This document shows positions 54,133-63,515 of a stretch of 64,000 bases of DNA, piece after piece. The position numbers and the translations under genes were made by a program. Position 1 is the first letter of the stretch; every line of letters begins with the position of its first letter. A model generated the notes under the pieces. It ran no database searches, was not told the origin of the DNA, and worked only from the letters and a program-made list of their open reading frames with translations. Origin of the DNA: CBDAKK01 sp965216965 (GTDB lineage: Bacteria > Spirochaetota > Spirochaetia > WTKD01 > G963693115); assembly GCA_965216965.1 (NCBI GenBank), contig CBDCGX010000052.1:71971-135970 (forward strand). The letters are read 5' to 3'.

Positions 54133-54336
54133 CTTTTATGTATGTTTTATCTAAACAAACCATTCCTTTTTGTTTTTTTTAATAAAGTTACAATAAAAGT
54201 AAAAAACAAATATTGTTTTTTTTTTATAACTAATTGCATTACAATGGTTTATAAAAACATTTAATAGTTACAGCACCTACTACTAACTACTATATTATAA
54301 TATATTATAGTAGTAATATATTGTTGTGAGGAATTT
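54133..54336. other. Probable replication origin region (oriC candidate)
   Basis: This 204-bp AT-rich gap separates parB from dnaN. Gene orientation changes here from mostly leftward to rightward. In single 60-base lines that I counted, the + strand has C over G in parB (16 to 10 at 53701-53760) and G over C in dnaN (12 to 6 at 54541-54600) and pgi (18 to 6 at 57361-57420). It has long T runs and, at 54286-54314, an imperfect AT-rich hairpin with 9-base outer arms. I found no TTATNCACA DnaA box, and dnaA is not adjacent. Confidence 0.55.
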
Positions 54337-55494
54337 ATGAAATTTAATATAGAAAAATCTTTTTTATTATCAACTCTTTCTTTTGCTCAAGGAATATCTG
54401 AGCAGCATAACACTAATTCTTATTATTCTTTTTTCATTCTTATAGCGAAAAAAAACACCCTTATTATAAAATCTGCAGATAGACAAACAACATTTGAAAA
54501 AGAAATAGAAGCAACAGAACATAATAAATTGTCTATAAAAGAAGAAGGAGGAATATTAGTTCATGGGGCAAAAACATATAATATTATAAGCAATATTCCT
54601 GATGGGATAATTTGTTTTGAATTAAATGGAGAAAAAAATATAGTTATAGAACCTCTTGATAATCCTAATGACATTAGATATTCAATAAGAACGAGAGATA
54701 TAGAAGATTTTCCAAACATTCACAAAGAAATGCCAGAGAACAAACATACTGTTTTACAAAAACATTTTTATAAGATAATAAATAATACATATTTTGCAGC
54801 GTTATCAGATTTTAGAGATCCTTCTATGTTTTTAACAGGTATTTTCTTTGAAACAAAAGAAAATAAATTTATTGCTGTAGCTACAGATAGAAATAGAATA
54901 TCAATTTCAAGAATAGATTGTGATTTTATGTTGGATATAGATGATAAAGAAAATGAAGATAGAGATATAATAATTCCTTCAAAAGTAATTCCGTTTATAA
55001 AAAAACTTGTTGATCAAAAGGAAGAAGAAATTACAATAGCTGTAAGTAAAGAAAGAATGTTTTTTAAAACAAATGATATTTTTATAAGCGCAAATCTTAT
55101 TTCTGGAAAATATTATGATTATAAAAAAGTTATCCCTAATCCAAATAGAAATAAAATTATAGTTAATAGAGAATCGTTAAAAGCCGCATTAAAAAGAGTT
55201 GGAGCAATTGGAGATAATAGAAATGCCATTATCAAAATGAATGTAAGAGAAAACGATTTAATTCTTTCTTCCGAAGAAAAAGAACAGGGAGAAGCACAAG
55301 AAAAAGTTCCAGCAAAAATACAAGGGAAGGGAAGAGATTTTTATCTTCGATTACAGTTTATAGTGGATCCACTTATGATAATGTCTTCTGAAGAAGTTCA
55401 AATAGAATATGGTGACGAAAAACGAGATCTTGTAAAAATTGTGTCAATACCAGACGAGGAAACTATGCACATAGTAGCACCATATAATTTATAG
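54337..55494 (+). CDS. dnaN: DNA polymerase III beta subunit (sliding clamp)
   Basis: The clamp tethers polymerase III to DNA. The 385-residue protein has the three-domain clamp layout. Recognisable parts are LSIKEEGGILVHGAKTYNII, IRTRDIEDFPNI at the end of domain 1, the ATDRNRISI block in domain 2, and the C-terminal VKIVSIPDEETMHIVAPYNL. A GAGG ribosome site precedes the ATG. It is the first rightward gene after the probable origin, and recF follows 3 bp after its stop. The coding strand is much richer in G than that of gyrA or parB. Confidence 0.93.
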   Translation: MKFNIEKSFLLSTLSFAQGISEQHNTNSYYSFFILIAKKNTLIIKSADRQTTFEKEIEATEHNKLSIKEEGGILVHGAKTYNIISNIPDGIICFELNGEKNIVIEPLDNPNDIRYSIRTRDIEDFPNIHKEMPENKHTVLQKHFYKIINNTYFAALSDFRDPSMFLTGIFFETKENKFIAVATDRNRISISRIDCDFMLDIDDKENEDRDIIIPSKVIPFIKKLVDQKEEEITIAVSKERMFFKTNDIFISANLISGKYYDYKKVIPNPNRNKIIVNRESLKAALKRVGAIGDNRNAIIKMNVRENDLILSSEEKEQGEAQEKVPAKIQGKGRDFYLRLQFIVDPLMIMSSEEVQIEYGDEKRDLVKIVSIPDEETMHIVAPYNL

Positions 55495-55497
55495 CCT

Positions 55498-56593
55498 GTG
55501 TTATTAGATTCCCTTGTCTTGCGAAATTTTAGAAACTACTCAAACCAAAAAATAAACGTAGAAGGTGTAGAAACGATCTTTCTTATAGGAGAGAATGGGC
55601 AGGGAAAAACAAATTTTTTAGAAGCCATTTATTATTTAAGTTATGGGACTTCTTTTAGAACAAAAACACAAGAACATCTCTTAAAGCATAACGAAGAAGG
55701 TTTTTATATAAAAGCAGAATTTAAAGAAGAAGGCATAAAACATTCTATTACGGCACGCTACAAAAACAAAAAAAAAGAAATACTATTTAATGAAAACAAA
55801 ATTCAAAATACACATGAAACAATAGAAGTTTTTCCCTCAATTATTTTTAAGCATAGCGATATTTTTTTTGTGGTAGGCGGCCCAGAATATCAGAGAATGT
55901 TTTTAGATCAGACAATTTCTTTGGTTGATTTTGGATATTTAAAAGCATTAAGGGAATATAAACGATGCATCCATCAAAAAAACATGGCACTTAAAACAAA
56001 AAGATATGATCTTATATCGACGTATAATAAAATACTTACAGAAAAGGGGCTTGTAATTATAGAAAATAGAAGAAAAGCTGTTTTGTTTTTTTCAAAAAGA
56101 ATAGAATCTCTTTTTTCCTATGTATTTACAAAAGAGGCGGCTAGCATTCTTGTTTCTATTGAATATAAACCAAACTGGCGAGCAACAAATAAAGAAAAAA
56201 TTTTTGAAGAGTTAGAACATTATAAAGAATTAGAAAAAAAAATGTCTTTTTGTTGTAGCGGACCCCATCGAGACCGTCTTTTTTTTGGTTTTTCGGAGCG
56301 ACCACTTAAAACAGTTGCGTCTACAGGACAAATAAGACTTTTTTCTTTAATTCTTCGGGTATTACAGGCAGAATATTATACAATGTTTACAAAAAAAAAA
56401 CATCGTGTATTTGCTAGATGATGTTCTTTTAGAAATTGATGCTCAAAAAAGAAGTAAGTTTTTAAAAATATTACCAAAATCTCACCAATCTTTTTTTACA
56501 TTTTTACCAGATGAAAAAACACCAAATCATTTTTCAAAAAACAAAAAAACATTTACAGTAAATAATGGAATAATTATCGATGAAGAGAAATAA
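55498..56593 (+). pseudogene. recF: DNA repair ATPase RecF (single frameshift in A10)
   Basis: RecF loads RecA at gaps. The first piece has the N-terminal LRNFRNY, Walker A GENGQGKTNF and the signature-like STGQIRLFSLIL. The second has the Walker B/D-loop NIVYLLDDVLLEID. They are joined at an A10 run (56391-56400). Changing the run by one base (or two in the other direction) restores a protein of about 365 residues. The GTG start is 3 bp after the dnaN stop. Transcriptional slippage on the A10 tract could produce some full-length protein, as described for AT-rich endosymbionts; a base-calling error is the simpler view. Confidence 0.82.
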
Positions 56594-56954
56594 ACATATC
56601 CATAAAGCAGAGTTTTTTATAAAAGAATGGCTTTCTTCTCTCCTTACAAATAACGCAATAGACAAAAAAGAAATAATTTTCCATGAAGAAGAAATAAAAA
56701 TGCTTCAGGAAATGTGGAAAAAAGCACTTCCAACAGTTTTTGAAAAAAAAGCAGCAGAAATATTAGAAAAAACTACGATGCCTATAGATTTTTTTGAAGA
56801 GACAGTGTTTATTAAAGTGGCACAAGCTGATGAAAAGTTTTTAATTCTTAATAACCAAAAAAAATTACTTCAGGCACTTTTAAATAATCAACATGCTATA
56901 AAAAATCAGAATATAATAAAAATAAAAGCTGTTTTTTCATATATCAAAATATGA
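56580..56954 (+). CDS. DUF721/DciA-like protein
   Basis: A 124-residue protein that overlaps the recF end by 14 bp. It shows the DUF721 layout: a Trp near the start of the domain (MWKKALPTVFEKKA), a short beta region (ETVFIKVAQADEKFLILNN) with a hydrophobic strand, then a helix and the closing strand IIKIKAVFSYI. DUF721 proteins next to recF are common, and some (DciA) help load the replicative helicase. Sequence similarity is weak, so the call leans on position (dnaN, recF, DUF721). Confidence 0.6.
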   Translation: MKRNKHIHKAEFFIKEWLSSLLTNNAIDKKEIIFHEEEIKMLQEMWKKALPTVFEKKAAEILEKTTMPIDFFEETVFIKVAQADEKFLILNNQKKLLQALLNNQHAIKNQNIIKIKAVFSYIKI

Positions 56955-56960
56955 TATAAT
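56955..56960 (+). promoter_or_regulatory. Extended -10 box of pgi, predicted leaderless
   Basis: TATAAT preceded by TGA (TGnTATAAT) is followed by 7 bases and the pgi ATG at 56968. It lies after the end of the DUF721 gene, so pgi probably has its own transcript that starts at the start codon. Confidence 0.5.
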
Positions 56961-56967
56961 GTGATAC

Positions 56968-58550
56968 ATGGATATTTCTTATAACAATTTAGATAAAACA
57001 GAAATGTTTTCAAAATTATTACAAAGTCCTCCATATACATATGAGGATTTTACTGTATCTCGAATAAAGGACTTTGATATTTCATCAGAAGGATATCGAT
57101 ATAACTTTGCAGGAAAAGCAATAAATAACAATGTGTTATCGTTGCTTTATGAGCTTGCAGAAGAACAGCAAATCATAAAAAAATACACAGCACTTGCTGA
57201 AGGGAAGATCATGAATACGGGAGAAGAAAGAATGGTTTTGCATCATGCTTTGCGCGGAACACTTACAACTCCCGTTGTAAAAGATGGGAGAAACTACCAT
57301 GAGTTTTATTCTCAGCAGCGGTCTCGTATAAAAGACTTCTCACAAAAAATACGAGCAGGAACTATAAAAGGATGTTCGGGGGCTTCGTTTGATTCATTTG
57401 TTCAAATAGGTATAGGTGGGTCTGATTTGGGACCAAAAGCGTTGTACATTGCATTGGAACAGTACGTCAGAATAGAAAAGAAGGAGCAGACACGCTATAA
57501 AACACGCTTTATAAGTAATGTTGATCCAGATGATGCGTCTGTACAATTGGCGGGGTTAAATCCAGAGACAACACTTTTTATTCTTGTGTCTAAGAGTGGA
57601 ACAAACGCAGGAAACTCTTACCAATGAAGCATTTGCCATAGATTGGCTCAAAACCAATGCGAAAATAACAAATCCTCAAAAACACATAATAGCGGTTACA
57701 TCAGAAACAAGTCCTTTAGCACAATCAGAAGAATATTTAGATTCTTTTTTTATAGATGATTTTATTGGCGGGAGATACTCCGCAACAAGTGCGGTGGGGC
57801 TTTGTGTGCTTACCCTTGTTTTTGGAGAAGTAGTAGTAGATGAACCTTTTATTAGGTGCTCATAGGGTTGATTTGGCGGCAATGAATGAGGATTTTTTTC
57901 AAAATGCGATTGTGACAGATGCACTTATAGGGGTTTTTGAAAGAAATATAATGAAGTTCCCATACACTGCAGTTTTGCCGTACAGTCAAGCACTTGCGCG
58001 GTTTCCTGCTCATTTACAACAGCTTGATATGGAAAGTAATGGAAAACAAGTTAATAGAAATGGCGAGCCTATTTCCTATTCTACAGGTCCAGTGTTGTTT
58101 GGGGAACCGGGAACAAATGGGCAGCATAGTTTTTATCAATTGTTACATCAAGGAACAGATATTGTTCCCCTTCAATTTATAGGGTTTGTGTCTTCGCAAA
58201 TAAAAAAAGATATTTATTTTCAAAATTCTACTAGCCAGCAAAAACTGCGTGCTAATCTTGCTGCCCAGATAGTTGCTTTTTCGCTTGGGAAAGAGGGCGA
58301 AACCCCACACAAAACATTTAATGGAAGACGTCCATCAAGTTTGCTTTATGCAGAAAGGCTTACTCCCAGTGTTCTAGGGGCGCTTCTTTCTCATTTTGAA
58401 AACAAGGTAATGTTCCAAGGGTTTTTGTGGAATATCAACTCTTTTGATCAAGAAGGTGTGCAGTTAGGAAAAGTGCTTGCAAATGCGTTACTTAAGGGAA
58501 ATGCAAGTGCAGAGCTTGACGCGTATTCAAAGTTGCTCAAAATATTTTAA
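56968..58550 (+). pseudogene. pgi: Glucose-6-phosphate isomerase (two frameshifts)
   Basis: Pgi interconverts glucose- and fructose-6-phosphate. Motifs run across three frames: GEERMVLHHALRG, FVQIGIGGSDLGPKAL, SKSGT (phosphate site), FIGGRYSATSAVG, GAHRVD, and NGQHSFYQLLHQG with the catalytic-region His, then the C-terminal NSFDQEGVQLGK. Each break needs one base removed: in the A3 at 57603-57605 (restores SGTTQETLTNEAF) and in CCTTTT at 57845-57850 (restores DELLLGAHRVD). The repaired protein is about 527 residues, normal for the family. An extended -10, TGATATAAT, ends 7 bases before the ATG and there is no Shine-Dalgarno. Confidence 0.82.
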
Positions 58551-59656
58551 AACACGTAGTGCCTTTTGTTAAAAAAGGTGCTCTGTTTAAAAGTTATTTC
58601 GACTTTAATCTCCGTCTTTAAATGAATGGTTTCCCATTCTTTCTGAGACAGAGAAGCTTCTATTATTTGAGTGTGATGCTTGTTTTTTCCCTTGTTAATG
58701 GATTTTATTTCTAAAAGAACATTGTTTGCTATTAATAAAACAAACGCGAATAATAACGCCTATTATTGCAGCCTTTGATCCTTTTGAATAAGGAGTTACC
58801 TGTACCTCATGAGGACGTACATACATGTTTTTATTTTGTCTTTCAAGAGGGGGCTTTTTTCTTGGGTAAAAATGGACAAGTATATCTTTTTTTATGTGAC
58901 CTTCAAAAACATTAAGTGCCCCAAGAAACTCATATATAAAAAGATTTGAGGAGGCAGTATAAATTTCTATTAGAAGAGCCAACCTGCTCTAACGTGCCCC
59001 GATTAAAGAGTGCAACGGTATCAGATATTTCAAGCGCTTCCTCTTGATCGTGTGTTACCAAAATAGTAGTAACATGTATTTTCTTATGCAGTCTCCTAAG
59101 TCAGCGGCAGAGATCTCTTCATTACTGTAGTATCTAGTGCACCAAAAGGCTTGTCAAGTAATAATATTTTAGGTTGTATTGCAAGTACTCAAGCGAGTGC
59201 TATGCACTGTTGTTGCCCCAGAAAGCTTATGAGGGTATTTGCTGTTTTGATTATCTAAATTGTGTTTTTTGAAAATACTACCAACGAGTCCGTTTTCTCC
59301 AAATATACTGGCAAGTGCAATATCCCCCAACAGCACCAGGAAGTGCAAAAGGAAGGTCTATAAGAGAATCAAACATGCTTTTCCCCAAAAGCATATTGAG
59401 TTATTGTCCATGCTATTATCATTCCAACCATGGCGTTGATGAAGGCTACCGCTAGGGCGTATTTAATTGTAATTGCAAATGAAGAAATGGCAGATGGCAG
59501 CTGGGCGAGAGAGGAGGCCTAAGAAGGGTGCTTGTAGAAATTATAAGGGTTCTGGAGAATATGTATACAATAGGGAAAAGAATAAGAAATTCTAGCCAGC
59601 TAAGAGTAACAAAAAAAGTGAGAGAGAATCCAGGGAGCACGCCAATTTTTTTTCAT
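58547..59656 (-). pseudogene. Decayed sulfate/thiosulfate ABC transporter (cysT-cysA relic)
   Basis: Reading the minus strand across shifting frames, the relic starts near an ATG at 59656 with GVLPGFSLTFFVTL, then INAMVGMIIAW and DLPFALPGAV, as in CysT/CysU permeases. It continues directly into an ATPase part with LSGGQQQ, IALA, LLLDKPFGALD and VTHDQEEALEISD, then a TOBE-type tail with YEFLGALNVFEGHI and YVRPHE, as in CysA. Stops, several frameshifts and a large internal deletion, which removes the rest of cysT, all of cysW and the N-terminal half of cysA, make it a true fossil. Its end overlaps the pgi stop. Confidence 0.75.
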
Positions 59657-59786
59657 CTTATTCTAAGATATCCTATAGTAACAAGTCTATGCATAAACAT
59701 ATGTGTATGCATTAATATATCATGTTGTGATAAAATTATGCAAGAGGCAAATTAATAATTTATAAATGAAAATATAAAAATTTTTA

Positions 59787-59815
59787 TTGAAAATAAAGTG
59801 TGTATAAGATATACT
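59787..59815 (+). promoter_or_regulatory. Promoter for the opp operon
   Basis: TTGAAA (59787-59792) and TATACT (59810-59815) are separated by 17 bp; the predicted start near 59822 gives a leader of about 64 bases ending in a strong AGGAGG site. The rest of 59657-59886 is AT-rich with nothing else I can support. Confidence 0.55.
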
Positions 59816-59885
59816 ATAAAATAATTATAGAAGCATTTTATGATTTAGATGTTTTTGTATTCAGAAAAAATAAAAAGGAGGAATA

Positions 59886-61482
59886 ATGAAGAAACATTAT
59901 AAAATATTTGTATCTTTTATGGGTGTATTATTACTTAGCATAGTAATTGTAGGACTTGTTGGATGTGGTGCGAAATCTAAGGGAGGAGTTGAGTTTATTA
60001 TTGCAAATGGTGCAGAACCAGAGGCACTTGACCCGCATCTCATTAGTGGAACTGTTGAAAATAGGGTGTATCAATCTATGTTTGATGGGTTGTTCATATA
60101 TGATCCAAAGACGTCAGCACCAATTAGTGCATTAGCAGAATCATATTCTGTAAACGATGATGGAACTATTTATACAATTACCTTACGTAAAGGTCTTGTG
60201 TGGAGCGATAAAAATCCAATTACTACGGAGGATGTTGTATTTTCTTTTCGTAGAATACTAGATCCTGATCTTGTGAGCCCCTATGCGTGGTTTCCTGCAC
60301 TTTTCATTAAAAATGGTGTAGCTTATAACAAAGGAGAAGTTGGTGATGATGAATTAGGCGTGCGAGCAATTGATTCTCGTACATTTGAGTTGGAGCTTGT
60401 TGGTCCGCTTCCGTATGTAACGGATGCACTTACTCACTATTCTTTTTCGGTGTTACCTAAACATGTTATAGAAAAATACGGTAGCGACTGGACTTACAAA
60501 GAAAACATAGTTGTAAATGGTCCTTTCATGTTAAAAGAGTGGGTTCCACAAGATAAATTAGTTGTAGAAAAAAACCCACTCTATTGGGATGCAGACAATA
60601 TAGCACTTGACAGAGTTGTATTTTTAGCGAGTGATGATAATAACACCAATTATAATGCGTATATTAATGGAGAAGTAGACTGGGTAACAACTGTTCCTCC
60701 AAACGAGGCTTGACGAAGCTAAAATAAGAAAAGATTATTATGTTGCACCTATTCTTGCGACATACTATTATTCTTTACAATACAACAAGCCCGAATTAAG
60801 CGATGTGAGAGTACGAGAAGCACTTGCCCGTTCTATTGATAAGAAAACACTTGTTGAAAATGTTATTCGTGGTGGACAGATTGCAACCGATGCTTTTGTT
60901 CCTCTAATTGGAGAATATGTTCCCGTTAAAGGCTTATCTTATGATGTAGAAAAGGCAAGGAAACTTCTTGCTGATGCAGGCTATCCTAATGGCAAAGGGT
61001 TTCCAACACTTACTGTTTTATATAACACAAATGAGAATCATAAAACTATAGCAGAATACATACAACAGGAATGGCTTGAAAACTTAGGCATAAATATAAA
61101 ACTAGAAAATATGGAATGGAAAACATTTTTAAAGGAACGAAGAACAGGAAATTTTCAAATTGTACGAAACGGATGGGTTGGAGATTATTTTGATCCAAAC
61201 ACTTTTCTTGACTTATATATAACTGATGGCGAAAGTAATGGGATCAAATATTCCAATGCTCAGTATGATGCTTTGCTTTCAAAAGCGGCAAGAGAAAAAG
61301 ACATAAAAACCCGAATGGGATTACTCAGGCAAGCAGAGTCTCTTTTAATAGAGCAAGATATTGGACTCATTCCACTGTATTATTACACGAGTAGTAATAT
61401 GTTTAATAATGAAAAGTGGGAGGGGTTTTATAGCAATATTGCTGATGATCATAACTTAAAGTTTATTAAACCTAAAAAATAA
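59886..61482 (+). pseudogene. oppA: Oligopeptide-binding lipoprotein OppA (single frameshift)
   Basis: The protein has a signal peptide with lipobox LVGC at about residue 27, then the family-5 binding-protein start EFIIANGAEPEALDPH and SVNDDGTIYTITLRKGLVWSD. After the break come VREALARSIDKKTLVENVIRGG and AGYPNGKGFPTLTVLYN. An extra base in GG at 60707-60708 shifts the frame; removing it restores PPNELDEAKIRKDYY and a protein of about 530 residues. A strong AGGAGG site precedes the ATG. It is first in the opp operon, supplying peptides to OppB and OppC. Confidence 0.85.
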
Positions 61483-61490
61483 AGGACGAC

Positions 61491-62428
61491 ATGCAGAACT
61501 GGAGCAAATTTCTTTTTACGCGAGTTATAGGGCTTGTTTTTACATTATTTATTATTGTGACAATTAGTTTCTTCATTATTCGTCTTGCTCCAGGCGGTCC
61601 TTTTGATAAAGAAAAAGCACTTCCTCCCGCAACAATAGAAGCATTGCGAGCTAAATACAACTTAGATGATCCAACGTTTATCCAGTATGTTCGATATATA
61701 GGGAGTGTTATACGAGGCGACTTAGGTCCGTCAATGCAGTTATGAGCGAGGTGTGAATTTTTATATTTCATCGAGTCTTCCGCATTCTATATTTTTGGGT
61801 TCAAGTGCGTTATTATTTGCACTTATTATAGGAATAATGATGGGAATTATAGCTGCACTGAGGCAAAATAGGTGGCAAGATTACACGGCGATAACAGTTT
61901 CATCAATAGGAATTTCATTGCCAGTATTTGTTACAGGTCCAATTCTTATGTATTTTTTAGCACTTAAATGGAATCTTTTGCCGACATCGGGGTGGATTAC
62001 GGGGCGTTTTGGGGTGGAAAACTCTTATAATGCCTATGATTACGCTTGCACTTCCATATCTTGCAAACATTTCTCGGCTGACTCGTGCAAGTGCTCTTGA
62101 TGTTTTGAGGTCGGATTATATTCGCACAGCATTTGCAAAGGGCTTGTCGTGGAATGCCATTATTATGCGACACATGCTTAAAGGAACATTATTGCCTGTT
62201 ATTAGTTATCTTGCGCCCGCTTTTGCGGGAGTAGTAACTGGTGCTGTGGTTGTAGAAAATATTTTTCGTGTACCTGGACTAGGGCAGTTTTTAGTACAAG
62301 CATCTTTTAATAGAGATTACCCTATGGTTATGGGAATTGTTATTGTTTATTCGAGTGTGCTTATAGTAATGAATTTTTTTGCGGATATAGCGTATACATT
62401 TGTGGATCCGCGCATTACGTATGAGTAG
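61491..62428 (+). pseudogene. oppB: Oligopeptide ABC transporter permease OppB (two frameshifts)
   Basis: The three pieces together give a normal OppB of about 310 residues with six helices: ISFFIIRLAPGGPFDKE, the YNLDDPTFIQYVRY region, PHSIFLGSSALLFAL, MPMITLALPYLANISRLTRASALDVLRSDYIRTAFAKG (the EAA contact loop) and VENIFRVPGLGQFLVQA. One extra base at 61740-61741 (TT) and one in the G4 run at 62011-62014 break the frame. Removing each gives DLGPSMQYERGVNFY and GRFGWKTLIMPM. It is 8 bp after oppA and 8 bp before oppC. Confidence 0.83.
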
Positions 62429-62436
62429 GTGTTTTT

Positions 62437-63514
62437 ATGGGAAATAATACAAGTGTAATAGAAAAACAGGCAGAAAGATCAACTCAATATGAATTTTGGA
62501 AAATTGCAATAAAAAGGTTTTTTCATCATAAATTAGCAGTTGTTTCTGCTGTTATTATAGCTGTGTATTTTTTTGTAGGCATTTTTTCTCCTCTTATGCC
62601 ATTTTATTCGTATAAGAAATCGGTTCCCATCCATCAAAAATTACCGCCGTCATTTATAAAAACAGCTGGAGAGCTTTTATATGTAAAGACAGAAAAAGAA
62701 CTTTTTGCACTTGCTAACAAAGAAGACCGGTCTGTTTTAAATGAAAAAGAACTACAAATGCTCAGGGATTTGAAAATACAAATTGCAACAGAAACATATG
62801 TAGATAAAAAGGGGTCGCGTGAGAAAAATCCATGAGAGACGATATTTATGGGGAACAGATTATTTAGGACGAGATCTCCTTGCTCGAGTTGTGCTAGGAA
62901 GTAAAATATCTATGCTTGTGGGTATACTTGGTGCTCTTGTTGCTGTGTTTATAGGAACAACGATTGGTGCTTTTTCGGGATACCGAGGAGGCACTCCAGA
63001 TTATTTTATAACGCGATTTATAGATGTTATGTATGGACTTCCCTACATGCTCCTTGTTATTATTTTTATGGCTTTTTTAGGGCGTAATATTATGAATTTG
63101 TTTTTTGCACTTGCTCTTATAAGTTGGCTTACTGTGGCGAGGGTAGTACGAGGACAGATCATATCGCTTAAAAATTCAGAATTTGTGAAAGCAGCTCAAA
63201 TATTAGGTGCACCTACATGGTGGATTATTGTTAAGCATCTTATTCCAAACACAATAAATATTATTATTGTGTTTGCAACACTTCGCATACCAGTATTTAT
63301 CATTTTAGAGTCATTCTTGTCTTTTTTGGGACTTGGTATTTCTGCCCCCCTTGCGTCGTGGGGAACACTTATAAGCGATTCTGTAAATGGTATAAGCTCA
63401 GCTCCGTGGCAATTGTTTTTTCCTGCTACTGTTATGTCTATATTTTTACTTTCAATGAATTTTTTAGGAGACGGGTTGCGTGATACTTTTGATCCACAAC
63501 ATAAGGTAGGATAA
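62437..63514 (+). pseudogene. oppC: Oligopeptide ABC transporter permease OppC (single frameshift)
   Basis: The first piece carries the N-terminal helix (about residues 26-50) and a charged insert. The second has LWGTDYLGRDLLARV, VAVFIGTTIGAFSGYRGG, the EAA loop SEFVKAAQILGAPTWWIIVKHLIPNT, and SFLSFLGLGISAPLASWG. The break lies at the A5 run 62824-62828; removing one base gives REKIHERRYLWGTDYLG. The repaired protein is about 358 residues, with a longer periplasmic insert after the first helix than E. coli OppC. Confidence 0.83.
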
Positions 63515-63515
63515 T

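Noticed and set aside
54133..54336. DnaA-box cluster in the origin candidate
   Set aside because: No TTATNCACA or close variant is visible on either strand, so the origin call rests only on skew, orientation and gene content.
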